A stretch of DNA of 64,000 nt from Rhizophagus irregularis (lineage: Eukaryota; Glomeromycota; Glomeromycetes; Glomerales; Glomeraceae): the NCBI RefSeq assembly GCF_026210795.1, contig NC_089447.1:1304501-1368500 (forward strand), given 5' to 3'. The translations under genes were made by a program, and so were the position numbers. Of this stretch, positions 22,900 through 35,441 are shown one piece after another (the first letter of the stretch is position 1; each line of letters begins with the position of its first letter). The notes under the pieces are model-generated. The model did no database searches. It saw nothing but the letters and a program-made list of their open reading frames with translations, and had not been told where the DNA came from.

Positions 22900-24358
22900 T
22901 AGGGCTTCGATCGGTTTCGGTAATTACCAAACTGAACCTTTCGGTAAATTTACTGATCAGTTTCAGTAACTTTGGTTTCAGTATCAGTTTTGCAATTTAC
23001 CGAATCGATTTACTGAACTGATATTTTCAGTATCAGTTTCGGTAAATTTTACTGATCACTTCGGTAAATTTTACTGATCATTTCGATAAATTTACTGAAC
23101 TGATTTTCCAAACGTTTCGTGACATTGATAAAAAACGTTGCAAAACATTTTTTTTGACAATTTAATAAAAATTGCGAAATGTTTTTATTTGTTAATTTAT
23201 TTTAAAAAAAACATTTTGCAACATTTTTTTTCATAACTTAATAGAAAATGTTGCGAAACATTTTTTATTAGTTAATTAATTAAAAAAAAAACGTTTTGCA
23301 ACATTTTTTTTTGATAATTTAATAAAAACGTTGTGAAACATTTTTATTTGTTAATTTGTTTTAAAAAAAACGTTTCACAACATTTTTTTTTTGATAATTT
23401 AATAAAAACGTTGCGAAACGTTTTTATTTGTTAATTTATTTAAAAAAAAAACATTACACAACATTTTTTTCATAACTTAATAGAAAACGGTGTGAAATAT
23501 TTTTTATTAGTTAATTAATTAAAAAAAAATGTTTCACAACGTTTTTTTTGATAATTTAATAAAAACGTTGCGAAACGTTTTTATTTGTTAATTTATTTTA
23601 AAAAAAAACATTTCACAACATTTTTTTTTTGATAATTTAACAAAAACGTTGCGAAATGTTTTTATTTGTTAATTTATTTAAAAAAAAAAATGTTTCGCAA
23701 CATTTTTTTTCAATAATTTAATAGAAAATGTTGCGAAACATTTTTTGTTAGTTAATTAATTAAAAAAATGTTTCACAACATTTTTTTTTGATGATTTAAT
23801 AAAAATGTTGCGAAATGTTTTTATTTGTTAATTTATTTTAAAAAAAACGTTTTGCAACATTTTTTTTCAATAACTTAATAGAAAACGTTACGAAACATTT
23901 TTTATTAGTTAATTAATTAAAAAAAAACGTTTCATAACATTTTTTTTTTTTGATAATTTAATAAAAACGTTGCGAAACATTTTTATTTATTAATTTGATT
24001 AAAAAAATGTTTTGCAACATTTTTTTTCAATAACTTAATAAAAAACGTTGTGAAACGTTTTTTATTAGTTAATTTAATTAAAAAAAATGGTTCGCAACAT
24101 TTTTTTTCAATAATTTAATAAAAACGTTGCAAAACATTTTTATTAGTTAATTTAATTAAAAAAAAACGTTTTTGCACATTTTTTTAATAAAAAACATTGC
24201 AAAAATGTTAAAAACTGAACCGATAATGAATCGGTAAATCAGTTCAGTTTTTGGTATTTACCGGTCGGTTTCAGTAATTAACAATACTGATACTGATCAA
24301 TTCAGTTCGGTTTTGGTTTTGGCAAAAACCGTACTGAACTGAACTGATCAGAGCCCTA
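22900..24358. mobile_element. hAT element, non-autonomous, AACGTT arrays
   Basis: Ends TAGGGCTTCGATCGG / GAGCCCTA with the perfect 8-bp duplication GTACTATT (22892-22899, 24359-24366). The interior consists only of CGGTTTCGGTAA-type motifs and about ten AACGTTGCGAAACG palindromes. It is the same family as 340-5849 and uninterrupted, so its 1459 bp show the empty form of that element. Confidence 0.9.
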
Positions 24359-24683
24359 GTACTATTATAATATTTCTTGATTTACGTTTACTATGCCATT
24401 TAACATTTTGCTAAATTTCTTGGTATTTAGTGATTGTAAAAAGATGATTAATAGCTCGTTAAAATCACCTCATCAAGACAAATCGAATGGTAGTAAGCTC
24501 ATTTCTCCATGATCAATATTGACAGAGTTACTACTTAAGACAAATCAAATGGCGGTAAAATTATCTTTCTACAATTAATATTGGCAGAATTACAATACAA
24601 TCAAGTTTTAAGTATAATTCTGGCCAAAATTATGTTAATTTTTGGCCAAAATTATGATATACTAATATAAGAAATTTTTTATA

Positions 24684-24756
24684 TACAGTCAACTCTCTTT
24701 ATAGTCACACATTTGGGACAGTCCATATTTGGTAATTATAAAGAGATGTAATTATA
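24684..24756. mobile_element. 70-bp hairpin mini-element
   Basis: TACAGTCAACTCTCTTTATA is followed by TATAAAGAGATGTAATTATA within 70 bp. It sits at the centre of the long palindrome. The same sequence recurs, inverted, at 25503-25571. The end sequence resembles Tc1/mariner MITEs. Confidence 0.6.
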
Positions 24757-25220
24757 TAAAAAATTTCTTATATTAGTATATCATAATTCCGGTCAAAAAT
24801 TAACATAATTTTCGTCAAAATTATACTTAAAACTTTATTGTATTGTAATTCCGCCAATATTAATCGTAGAAAGATGATCTTACCGCCATTCGATTCGTCT
24901 TGATGAGACGGTTCTGATGGTATAAAATACATAGAAATCAGATCACTAGATCAATTTCCGAAATTAAAAAAATATTAAATAGTTTTTAAGTAGTAACTCC
25001 GTCAATATTGATTACAGAGAGATGAGCTTACCACCATTCGATTCGTCTTGATGAGGCGATTCCAACGAGCTATTAATCGTCTTTTTACAATCACTAGGTA
25101 CTGAGAAATTTAGCAAAATGTTAAATGGCGCAGTAAATGTAAATTAAGAAATATTATAATGCCAATGTTAAACATTTTGTTGAATAACTCATCAGCCAGT
25201 GATTGTAAAAGAATAAAACT

Positions 25221-25571
25221 ACCACAATTCGATTCGTCTCAGTGAGATGATTCTAACAAACTATGGTACATCTTTGTACGATTATTAGATGCCAAGTTAT
25301 TTAATATATTCTTTATATAACTGTGATTATAAATGGTTCTTTTTAATATAGGATTTTTGAGGATAGGTGTAATAGTGACTATAGATAGATTGTGACTATA
25401 TAAGATAGATTTTAATAATAAAGTGTTTTGAACATTCAACTGGTATAACTATATAGTAGAATGTGACTATAACGGGAGTGACTATAGAGGGAGTTGACTG
25501 TAGTCACATCTCTTTATAATCACCAAATATAAACTGTCCCAAATGTGTGACTATAAAGAGAGTTGACAGTA
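25221..25571. mobile_element. Mariner-like fragment plus mini-element
   Basis: 25221-25503 is the reverse complement of the block at 7196-7410 and ends GAGGGAGTTGACTGTA. It is immediately followed by an inverted copy of the 70-bp mini-element (25503-25571, ending GAGAGTTGACAGTA). Confidence 0.6.
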
Positions 25572-25572
25572 T

Positions 25573-26332
25573 AATTTTGGAAAAATTTTAGCAGTTTTAG
25601 TATTTATAATAAATTTACTTTTTTTCAGAGGTTTATCATTTTTTAATAAAACTTTCATATAATTTTAACAAAAGTTTTACTATTTTAAAATTTTGCCAAC
25701 TTGCTAAAATCTTCTAGTTTTTTCAGCAATTTTAAAAAGAATTATATTAAATAAACTACCATATATCATGGGCTATAATAACCTGGATATTTTGCAAAAA
25801 TCGGAGTTTGACGCATACGAGAGCCTTGGAAAGCTTAATGAGGAGTTCTGTGGCTTGTGATTCGAGCATAATTAATTTTCAAAAAGGTCACCGCCAAATT
25901 AATTAGTAAAAGTCACGTGTTGGTTCGCAACAATAAGAATTTTTTTGTGAAAATCTTTCCTTTCTTGGCCCTATTACTATATTTGAAATAGAAACATGTG
26001 AGTAAACAGCAAAACAACTAATCATATTATGGTTCGCACTCCTATTTTTTTTTGATTTTTTGGCGGTAACCTTTATATATAGTTTTCCAGGTCCTCCTAT
26101 ACCCTTGAATATTAAACAAAATTTAAAAATTCCATTTTTTGCAAATATCTCACCATTTACCAGTTTAATTTGAGCGATCTTTTTTTATTTTCGAAGAGAA
26201 TGAGAACTAGCAAACAAAAAAATGATTACTCAAAACTGATCACTGGATCATGAGATAATTGTAAAATATCCCCTTAGGTATTATACAATTCTATGAAATT
26301 TTTCAAGAGGGGTATTATGCATAGGAGGGGTA
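25573..26332. other. AT-rich intergenic DNA, no gene seen
   Basis: Stretches at 25880-26095 share motifs (AAAGGTCACCGCC, GGTTCGCA, TTTTCCAGGTCCTCC) with the MITE at 15121-15562, so a decayed relative is likely. No clear ends were found. Confidence 0.5.
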
Positions 26333-26552
26333 GGACCCCAAAAAATACATATGGAGGTCATAAATGATCGGCAAGATTTTGGCCTAAAATAAGCAACTTT
26401 TCAGAGCCAGAATTATGATAATGCTGGTCAGTATCAAAACGGACAATAAAATTTAGGCTGGCATTATCTAAAAAAGGCAAGATTTTCATGAAAATTTAGA
26501 TTCTTTTTAAGCAAACTCAAATGTGACCTTTTTATGTATTTTTTGGGGTCCC
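26333..26552. mobile_element. MITE with 9-bp duplication, MULE-type
   Basis: Inverted ends GGACCCCAAAAAATACAT / ATGTATTTTTTGGGGTCC are flanked by the 9-bp direct repeat GGAGGGGTA (26324-26332, 26553-26561). One extra C lies at the right border. Non-coding. Confidence 0.75.
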
Positions 26553-26561
26553 GGAGGGGTA

Positions 26562-28083
26562 CTATGGCCTGTGATATATGGTATTTGTTTGATCTGATCT
26601 AATTTTATTATTATAAAATTTTTGATGATATTTCAAAAGAAAAATCATCTATATTTATAAATTATGATTAAAATCTAGTTTAATAACTGGCAAAAAATTT
26701 ATAGTAAAATTATTATTAAATAATAATAATAAAAAGTCTGCTAAAGTTTTAGAATACAGCATTTGTTTTATATATATTTCTTTATATTGTTTGAAAAAAA
26801 TTATAAAAACAAAAAAAAATAGTATTTTAAAGCTAAAACTTTATTTATATATTATGTAAATTAAAATAAAATTAACTAAAAGTGAATTTTACCATAAAAT
26901 ATTAGAAAATTTTAAGTAAATCAAAGTAAAATTCATTAAAGTATTACTTTTTTTTTTTTTTTTGTGGAATTAAAGTATTACTGGTAAATTAATTTAAATT
27001 AATTACTAAAGAATATAAAATTAAGGATTAATTTAATATTAACCTCTGATTAATTTAAAAAAAAATTTACTAGTGTAAATTTGAAATTTATCAGTATATT
27101 TTACTTTAATTTTTAAATATATTAGATGATTTTTTCAAATTACACAATTTTTTAAGTTATACTACAACATCATGGTGAAATTCACCAAAGGTGAATTTTT
27201 ACCTCTTAATATAAAAAATTTAACCAACCTTTAATATTTTAACTAGTGTTACTGCCTAAAACTCATTTAATGATAAAATTAAAATCTGAAACTCAAAAAC
27301 TTTATTTTTAATGAAAAAATTGGTAATCTGAAATTGACTTATATAGTAATCTATAAATAAGATTATATGTAAATTTATAAAAAGAAAAGGTTTTATTAAA
27401 TTAAAAAGGTAGTTGTTCAGATAGTTTTTGAGAAAATTACATAATTTTGATTTTTATAGTTAAATTGTATTTTTTATGATAAAAATTTTTTTTAAAACCA
27501 AGAATTGCCAAATTTTTATGTGATTAATATCCAATTATATATATTTTATATATTTCATAAAAATCTTAAGGAAAAGGAAATTATCCTCCTGGTTAAAATT
27601 AGCAATACTCTAAAAAAAAAATCAAAAAAATACTAGTAAGTAAATGGAACTGATAATAAAAAGTTTTAGTAAAGATTTGTTTGATTTTAAAGAAATTAAA
27701 TATATTTATTTAATCCAATAATAGAGATTAAAAATTTTACTTAGTTTTAGGTATTTTGTTTATTTTTCCATTTTCTTTATTTTTGATTATTCTGTTTAAA
27801 TAAGTTTTTCTGTATTATTATAACATGAGAGGATTTTATCAAATTGTAACAGTTACATTATAACTCATTTTTACTTTAATAAAATAAAATCATTTATATT
27901 AAAACAAGCCATATATAAGAGAAAATTAACAATATTTTTTAATTTCTAGATAAGCTAATAAAAGGAAATTAGTTGTATATTTTTAAGTATTTATTTAATA
28001 AATAATTAGTGTAACTAATAACTTATTAAAAATTTGTAAGTTATAATAAATTGTCATAAGTATAAAAGTTGTATAGTTATATT
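26562..28083. other. AT-rich intergenic DNA, no gene seen
   Basis: Extremely AT-rich with homopolymer runs. I see no coding frame, RNA gene or terminal repeats. The final part will hold the 3' UTR of the TMEM14 gene. Confidence 0.5.
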
Positions 28084-28756
28084 TTAAGAGATATATCGAT
28101 ATCCATAGCGAGCAGCTGAAAACAAACTAAATAATGAAACAAAATTTAGCCATTAAACTGTAATTATGTAAGAATGATATTATTTATTTACCTAAGAACA
28201 GTGACAAGACCAGCTGGCATAAATTTTCCACCTTTGTAAAAACGAGATCCCATCACAAATAACAATACAAGAGAAACGGCTACAATAATTAATTTAAAAA
28301 GATTAAAGATAGCTTAGAAAAATTTACGTTAGTTTGCTAAAAATTTACCTAATGCTAAACCGACATTTCTTGGATTTGCGCTTACGCGATATGCTGCGAA
28401 TCCCTATAATTGTAGTAAAAATTGTTAGACGAATAATAATAGAGAAAACCACTTGCAATGAATATTACTTACCGCTAAACTACCAAACGATAAGCCGGCC
28501 ACTAAAGAAGTCGTACTACCTATTTTATGATAAGTTTAATGGTTTTTAATTAATAAATTGGTCAACTAATTCAAATAAGTTAAACTTTTTAATGTATTGA
28601 CCTGCTTTAATGAAGCCAATTAGGCCGCCTAAGGTAACTATCTATTATTTTTTTTAAAAAAAATATATTTATTTCATAAATTTCCTAAATAAAGGACTTA
28701 TATTTAATACTTACAAAAGCATAAGCATATCCAAGATAATCAGTATTATCGGACAT
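28084..28756 (-). CDS. TMEM14 family membrane protein
   Basis: Six exons: 28756-28715, 28641-28602, 28519-28473, 28403-28349, 28279-28192 and 28126-28084. All have GT..AG introns and together give a 104-residue protein with an open frame, the usual size for TMEM14 (UPF0136). The protein reads MSDNTDYLGYAYAF and continues with glycine-rich hydrophobic segments GGLIGFIKAGS, SLVAGLSFGSLAGFAAYR and a VSLVLLFVMGSRFYKGGKFMPAG block near the C-terminus. That last G.RF..SGKFMPAG-type motif is characteristic of the family. Three to four membrane helices are expected. Animal relatives are mitochondrial inner-membrane proteins linked to haem synthesis (TMEM14C); the fungal role is uncertain. It is divergent from the ATG14-like gene across 225 bp. 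Confidence 0.9.
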
Positions 28757-28981
28757 AATTGCAATGTAAATAAAGATGAAAAGAAGCGATTCTCGATATA
28801 ACCTTTTTACAACACGTGATATTAACCAATTTTATACGTCATATCCTCGTTATAACAAGTCAGCCAATTAAATTCTTACCGTTAAGACTGTGCAACGATT
28901 ACGTAATCATAAACGTAACGTTTTTAATCATGATCGTTGAAAAAAACGTTTCTTTGATAAATAAAACACTTTCTCTTTCAA
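28757..28981. promoter_or_regulatory. Divergent promoter, TMEM14 / ATG14-like
   Basis: Only 225 bp separate the two start codons, so both promoters must lie here. An E-box-like ACACGTGA sits at 28812-28819 and an ACGTAATC/ACGTAACG pair near 28900. No TATA box is assigned with confidence. Confidence 0.6.
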
Positions 28982-30630
28982 ATGGAGTGTCAACTTTGTC
29001 ATAACTATCATAGCAAATTTTGGTGTACAATTTGTCTTCGTGAAAAGTATTGTGTTTTTTATTTAATAAAATTTTAATTTTTTCATAATTGTTATTTTTT
29101 ATTTTTTATTTTATTTTATTTTATTTCTTTTGTTCAGATTGAGAACGTATAGTGTGGAGCTAAAGCAGATCAATCAAGTTAAACAGCAAAAAATAGAACG
29201 AGCTAATAAATTTCTTTCGGGATCTACGAGGAAATTTCAAATAAGTTTAGCTGATAAACATGCTAGTCTACAAAAATTAAATAACTTGGAAGTAGAAATA
29301 AATAAAAGAAAAGAAGAAATAATTAGAGGTATGTAGAAGTTTTATTTATTATTATTTTTTTAAAAAAATATTTATTTACATAATTATATTATTAGATCGT
29401 CAAGAAATTGATTTAAGGAAAAAAAATTTACAAGCAAGAAAACAAGTATTATTAGATTCTCGTGCTTATTTCAAAAAGTTTAAATCACATCAAAAAATTG
29501 TAATAACAAAAGACATTGATAATATTAAAGAAAAATGGCGCAATGTGCATCAAGTTTTAATTCAATCAAGAAAAGTTTTAATTAGTGAATTAGTCTCTAT
29601 ATTTGATTTAAAAAAATTAAATGATTATGAAACAAAATATTACCAGAATAATGGAATTTTGAGTGGCGGTAGTATTAGTAAATTAATATCTTCTCCAAAT
29701 GGAAAAGTTGATGATGATTCTGAGTATTCAATTGCTGGAAGAAGTTTACCCAAAAAATCCGATTTTACAAGTAAGTAATTTATTATAAAAAGGAGCGATT
29801 AAAGAATATATTAAACTTTTGTTTTCTTTAATTTAGGATACCCATTTGAAGATATTAATACAGCGGTGGGTCATGTAATACATTTGTTGGGTTTAATAGC
29901 TCATTATCTTGGTGTAAAACTTCCATTTACATTAGTTAACAAAGGATCAAATTCATACGCTGAAGGTTCATTGAATGAAATAGCGGGAAGGTAATTGTTA
30001 AATAATTTTAAAAATTTTTTTTATATAAATTTCTTTTTCTTTATTCAAAAATTTAAAAATATCGTTAATAACGGTCAGGACTTTAACAATAGTAAAAGGC
30101 CACCACTTTTTTTAACAGCTGAAAATTTAGAGAGTTTTACTGTAGGAATGGCTATGCTTAATTACAATGTTGCTTATCTATGTCATACACAAGGTATTGA
30201 AATACCTTATCATAAAGTTCCTCATACTTTACATAACTTATTTCATTGTTGTAATGCTCCTAATCTTGGAAGGTGAGAATAACCTTTGAAGTATTTAGTG
30301 ATAAAGTAATTAATTCATTACTAAACTTCCCTTTTTTTAAACTAATTTGTTAAGGTATGGGCATCTTACGGCACTTAATCGAATACCTGATCAATCGTTT
30401 AACTTGGATTTTCAAGAAGTTGTACGAGTAATGTTGGCACGTAGAAATAGCTCAGATAATAACATTATAGGAACTACTTTAAATGATTATTTTGAAGGAG
30501 GTAGTTATTTCTTTATTTTTAAGAAATAAATTTTTATTGATAATATTAAAAATATTTATATCTTTTAGATAATGAAGAAGATAATGAAAATGAGGATGGT
30601 GAAACATGGGTTCTTTGTGATACTGTATAA
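28982..30630 (+). CDS. Atg14/UVRAG family protein (PI3K complex subunit)
   Basis: Seven exons: 28982-29046, 29138-29328, 29396-29770, 29837-29990, 30093-30272, 30355-30500 and 30569-30630. They encode 390 residues. The N-terminus has two CxxC pairs (C3, C6, C15, C18), as in Atg14. Next is a coiled-coil-rich region (about 23-120, many K/E/Q), then the conserved C-terminal domain with YPFEDINTAVGHVIHLLGL.AHYLGVKLP and LFLTAENLESFTVGMAMLNYNVAYL. The end is acidic and closes ..DGETWVLCDTV. In the family this subunit directs the Vps34 phosphatidylinositol 3-kinase complex to the autophagosome site (Atg14) or endosomes (Vps38/UVRAG). The cysteine pairs favour Atg14. Exon 5 is joined at AATAG/T (30092/30093) because only that acceptor keeps frame. 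It converges on ATG1, which ends about 390 bp downstream. Confidence 0.85.
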
Positions 30631-31023
30631 TAATGAAATCAATAGAAATATTTCATTTGTAAATTACATTTAAGCTTATTTAAATTCAAATATTTTATAG
30701 AGCTCTTAAATAGACTAAAAAAAATAGAATTATGTTTTTTAAGGCAATTTATTCAATTTAATAAATAATTCTAATTTTAACAATATAATTACAGTACGAT
30801 TATTTATTAATTCATGATTTAATTTCTAAAAAGGGGGAATAAGTTGTAACTTTCAATCAAATGGGATACGGCTAATTTAATGGTTTTCAGCCCATTCTTA
30901 AAATGTTTCAAATGTGAAATGTTCAAGTTTACTGCTTAGTGTAAAACCTACCTTATCTCAAATAATATAAATTGTTGGCTTGAAATCATCCATCGATATT
31001 TTTTTATTTAATCCTGTTAATTA

Positions 31024-34000
31024 TTATCCGGGACTTTCATTTTGACCTGTAACGACTGGAATTTCTGGATTAGTCAATTTCTTTCGTAATGAGCTTAATC
31101 GTTTGTTGATTTCCTTAATATCTGTTCGTTTGGTGAAAAAAAATAACTTAGAGTACAGAGTATATAAATTACTTAAATAACAAGATCAACAATATTACAT
31201 ACATCCATTTACAATCTTTCGATCGTCTTCTTCGATCTTTTCGATCTTTTCATAGTCTGTAGGTGTCTCCAGAATGCCATTTAACATATAAATAGCTGAT
31301 TGATATGCTTTTTCACATCCAGGTAAGTCTTCACCAACCAATTCTCTAAGAGCTGCTTGACGACTCTAACATATGTATGAAATAAAACTTTTGTAAGTAA
31401 CAAGGAACGAATGAATGAATAAATTACACCTGTATAATTTACCATTTCAAGTGCTCGGTCATAAAGAAGTCTCTCTACGCTGACACTAGTCGACTTTTCC
31501 TCTATGGGAAACCTAGATTTAGCGATTTCTGCCTTATCAAGGCATACATTAAACTTTTCACGAACCCATTGTACAGCTAATTGGTTTGTTTAAATATAGA
31601 TATGTTATTTTTCAATATCTAATAACATTATTATTATAAAGAAACTTACCAGCAATTAATCTTGGAGAAGCTCTTTTTCCGCCAGGATAATTTGTATTCT
31701 TTTCTCCATTTGTCCAATATTCTTTAGCACTATCCATGGCTGCCTGCAAAAAAGACAATGCCCTTAGGTACAAAACAAACGCCTCTTCCGCTTTTATTGC
31801 AGCTACTTCTTCTGAGACAGGCATATCATCCACCATGTCGTTGCTAGCAGATGGTGGTGGTGGTAGAAGCTGATTAAATTTCGTACTAGCAAACTGGAAA
31901 ATAACATAAGCTTTGTGCGCATGATCTTCTATCGTTTTAACGACTGCTTCCTAAATTATTGAAAGTTTACATGCATATCTGTCTTTAACAAGAATTTTAT
32001 TATTGATACTAAAATATTATATTACCTCTGCGGGATCGCTCAATTCAGAAGAAGGAATTACAATAGCGTTTCCTTTTTGTTTTGAATATTTCTCGCTCCA
32101 AGATGGAGGTGAATTGCCCGTTCCAAACAAACGACCTGACGCAACAGATAAAGCCCTTTCAAGAGCCGATAACGCGCTATTGGCATTACCAGAAGAATTA
32201 GCCCTTTCATGACCTACAGAAATAGGCAAAGCGAAAGGTGGTGTCGTCGAAAAAAAGAAAGATGCTGAAGTATTTGCATTCGGAGGCGTTGTTCGATATT
32301 GAATATCTAATTGATTTGAAGGTCCAGCCAATACAATAGCAGTACCTTTATTTCCATATGTATGTGCTAACCCTTTTGGTGATGCGGCATTGAATTCTAA
32401 TATCATATTCAAGCAACAATATATTAATTATATTTGCAAAGAATTAAATTGCCAACCAGTTAAAAGGTATAATACCATATATAATACCCTTTAATTGGTC
32501 TTTTTAAAAATAAATTTCAAAAAGTTCATACCATCTGCTAATGCATTAACTTCTACCGTTCGTTTCGATCCAACAAGAACATATTCTCTTTCAAATTCAT
32601 AACCAGTTAATTCTTCTCCATTTGATCGACTGGTTAAAGTTTCATTTTCATCAATTCGCTTTTTGTTTGTTACTTCTTCAGTCGAAGGTTTTTGCACTAA
32701 CAAGGAAGGAGATGGTGATGAATTATCATATGGTGGTTGCAAATCTGTATTAACCTGAAGGTTATTATTGTCAACGTTTTTTGTTATTCCTGTTGTTGTT
32801 GTGCCTGAATATTTAGTGCTTCTTTAATATTATTTAAAAATTAAAGATCAACATAAATTCTTCACATAATTTTAAAGCAAAAAAAAATTTTTTTACAATG
32901 ATATAATACCGATTATCCTTAGAAGTTTTTCTTTGTAAAGGATTAATATAATCCACTAAATTCCCTTTCTGTATGTCATAATCTTTACGGGAAAAATTAG
33001 GTTTAGTGTGAATTTGTGGATTTCTCAATTGATTATTAGAAATCTCTTGATATATCACTGGAGCTGGGGATGATTTTGACCTATCCCTAACATGCGCTTT
33101 TAGTTCATTATCCTGGGTGTTTATCATATTAATACCTTTGAGTTTTGAATCATGACCGGATCTTTCTTTTGAATGAAATGTTTTATTAGACGACCTTGGT
33201 TGCAAAGGTTCTAATCTACCTGTTACACAAGGGTGCATAAAGAACTCCTCAAATGAGATACGTTCTACGGGGTTACGTTTCAACAAATGTCTTATTAAAT
33301 CTTTAAGTTCTTCGCTAATAACTGGGTATGTTCCACCATTATGTGAAGATGCTTTATTATTTAAAGATGACTTTGTTGAATCCAATTGAGTATATCCTGT
33401 TTGTATAATTCCGGACGACTCGTTAGGAAATTTAATTTTATCCCCGCGTTTTTCAATTTTTCTTATTAATTCTACGTGATTTTGAGCTATAAATGGAGGT
33501 TTACCAACACCCATTTCATATAAAACAGCACCAACACTCCAAAGATCAGCTTTAGCGTCATATTTTTCATAACGTAATATTTCCGGAGCCATATAAAGTG
33601 GCGAACCACATAATGTCTCTGCCAAACTAGTGGATGGCAATATACGGGCAAAACCAAAATCTGCAATTTTTAAAATTGGAAGATCAGGTGAGCCAACAAT
33701 ATGCCCTTTTTGTTTATCAGTAGGTGGTGGCAGCAGCAATAGATTCTGGCAACATTAAATAAAAATGAGAAAAAAAATTCTTATATAACGCAAATATTCC
33801 TTTCAAATGTATAAACATGGCACCTGAGGTTTGATATCACGATGTATTAGGTTCTGTGATCTTAGAAACTCCAGCGCGTTTGCTGAAAGAAATATATATT
33901 ATAATAAACAATGTATTGTAAATATAAATTTGAATTGACTGATAAAAATGCAATTTGCAACTAAAGCACAAGTGTAAAAATCATGGAAAAAATATGAACA

Positions 34001-34800
34001 TCCCTAATAAACTTGTGCCTTTTGTTCCCAAAAATAAAATGAATATATTTCAGAATACCTAGTTGTAATAGGAAATGACGAACGACATATTCGTTTAGGC
34101 CATTCGTAGTAGGTTTCAATGGGGGTGCACTTGAATCGGTTGTGGCGATACTACTTACATCGCCACGTCTTTTTATATAATTTGACAAATCACCCATAGA
34201 ACAAAATTCCATAATTAAGTGAATATGGGTATCTGATTTCTTTTAAATAATTGGTTTTGTTAATAAAAGGAACGGCAAAGCAATAGTTAAAAAATGCAAT
34301 TAAGAAGATATCATAATAATTTTTCTTCTATTTCAAACAGCTAGCGACTTTATTTCTTAACTATGCCAACCTTACAATCAACTAATTGAACAATATGATC
34401 GTGTCGAATTCCTTTAAGAATTTGTATCTCAGACTCCAAATTTTCAAATAACTTTTTTGTTAATTTAGATTTCAGCACGGATTTAATAGCAACAGTCTCG
34501 TGTGTTTTCTATAAATCATAAGAAAATGGCGGTTAAGTAATTGATAAACGGGTTGATTTTAAGCACACTTATAGAGGTTATGGTGAAGGTAGTAGTAATA
34601 GTTATGCAGGTAAAAAAGCTATCGAGACGATTCTAGAGTTGGACCATTTCTAAATTGTGAAATTAAACAACCTTATTATAACCTTTATAAACGCTTGCAA
34701 AAGACCCCCGACCTATTTCAGCGCCCACAATGTAGTTTCCTACACCTAAAGGCAGCCCTTTAACGTCTCTCTGTTCTGGTGATCTTGTAACTGAAGTCAT
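31024..34800 (-). CDS. ATG1: ATG1/ULK serine/threonine kinase
   Basis: Eleven exons: 34800-34672, 34508-34371, 34239-34059, 33882-33824, 33745-32910, 32821-32532, 32396-32026, 31950-31650, 31576-31443, 31365-31203 and 31121-31024. They give 899 residues. The kinase domain is at the N-terminus: glycine loop [12 protein letters not shown] (29-40), catalytic Lys in VAIK (K52), HRDIKPQN (D165), DFG (D198) and [12 protein letters not shown]. It ends near residue 350. A long Ser/Asn-rich disordered linker follows. The C-terminal roughly 330 residues (from [16 protein letters not shown]) match the tail (EAT/MIT-like) domain that binds Atg13. In yeast and animals this kinase starts autophagosome formation when TOR is inactive. 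ATG at 34800 is the first in-frame ATG before the kinase. A 165-bp hAT MITE lies 190 bp upstream, and CACGTGAT overlaps 34858-34864. Two donors (GTTGTT, GTTGGC) are weak but keep frame. Confidence 0.92.
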
Positions 34801-34989
34801 TTCCGAGTGAATTTGGCCATCAAAGCGTTTAAAGCCTTTAAAACTTATTCGTATGAACACGTGATTTGGATCACGGGTCGTCTAATTTACCCGGATTTTC
34901 CGGTAAATTTCTAATAAAATTTATAATTCCGGAATTTTTTGCAGCAGACTTCCGGAATAAATTCACAGTTCACTTTACATAAATATGAG

Positions 34990-35154
34990 TAGTGCTCCAA
35001 GACCGGTCTTCAAAACCGGTTTCAAACCGAATTGGCCTAAAAGAAATCAAACATGTCAAACCGGTTTAGAATCTTATTACAGAGAATTTTTTCAAACCGG
35101 TCTCTGGTTAAACTGGTCTGAAACCGGAGACCGAAAACCGGTCTTGAAGCACTA
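34990..35154. mobile_element. 165-bp hAT MITE upstream of ATG1
   Basis: Ends TAGTGCTCCAAGACCGGT / ACCGGTCTTGAAGCACTA with the perfect 8-bp duplication AATATGAG (34982-34989, 35155-35162). The interior is rich in AAACCGGTTT motifs. It lies 190 bp 5' of the ATG1 start, in probable promoter DNA. Confidence 0.88.
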
Positions 35155-35441
35155 AATATGAGATCAACGTCGGTCACATGCTCCGGTTAAAAAAAAACTC
35201 ACAAATGCACTCACGTGATTTTGTGCGACCTGAACAGATTCATATAGCCAAATATAAATGATAAATGCCTAGTTCCGAAGGGGTGCATTTATGAAGAATT
35301 GGATGTATATTGGGGGCCTGAAACGTGGAATTTAACCCGGTGCAAATTAGTTGCTATCAAAACTCGGAATTATATACTGCAATGTTTCGTGAAAAAAATT
35401 GTAAAAAAGAACAATCTTGATTGCGCAATAGATATATTAAC

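Larger units (their letters stand above)
22834..25220. repeat. Long palindrome, split by a hAT
   Basis: The left arm (22834-22891 plus 24367-24684) is inverted relative to the right arm (about 24756-25220). For example GGCTGATGAGTTATTCAAC at 22858 matches GTTGAATAACTCATCAGCC at 25180. Further inverted blocks pair 24365-24540 with 24965-25150 and 24540-24683 with 24756-24905. A 55-bp extra stretch (24910-24965) and a 70-bp hairpin element sit off-axis. The left arm is interrupted exactly by the hAT at 22900-24358. Confidence 0.8.

Noticed and set aside
23100-24210. CRISPR-like look of regularly spaced repeats
   Set aside because: Units are palindromic AT-rich hAT subterminal repeats with similar, not unique, spacers, in a eukaryotic genome.
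30001-30092. Coding read-through of the intron before ATG14 exon 5
   Set aside because: The frame from 29995 contains Phe/Lys-rich intron-like sequence, and joining at 29990/30093 keeps the conserved domain in frame.
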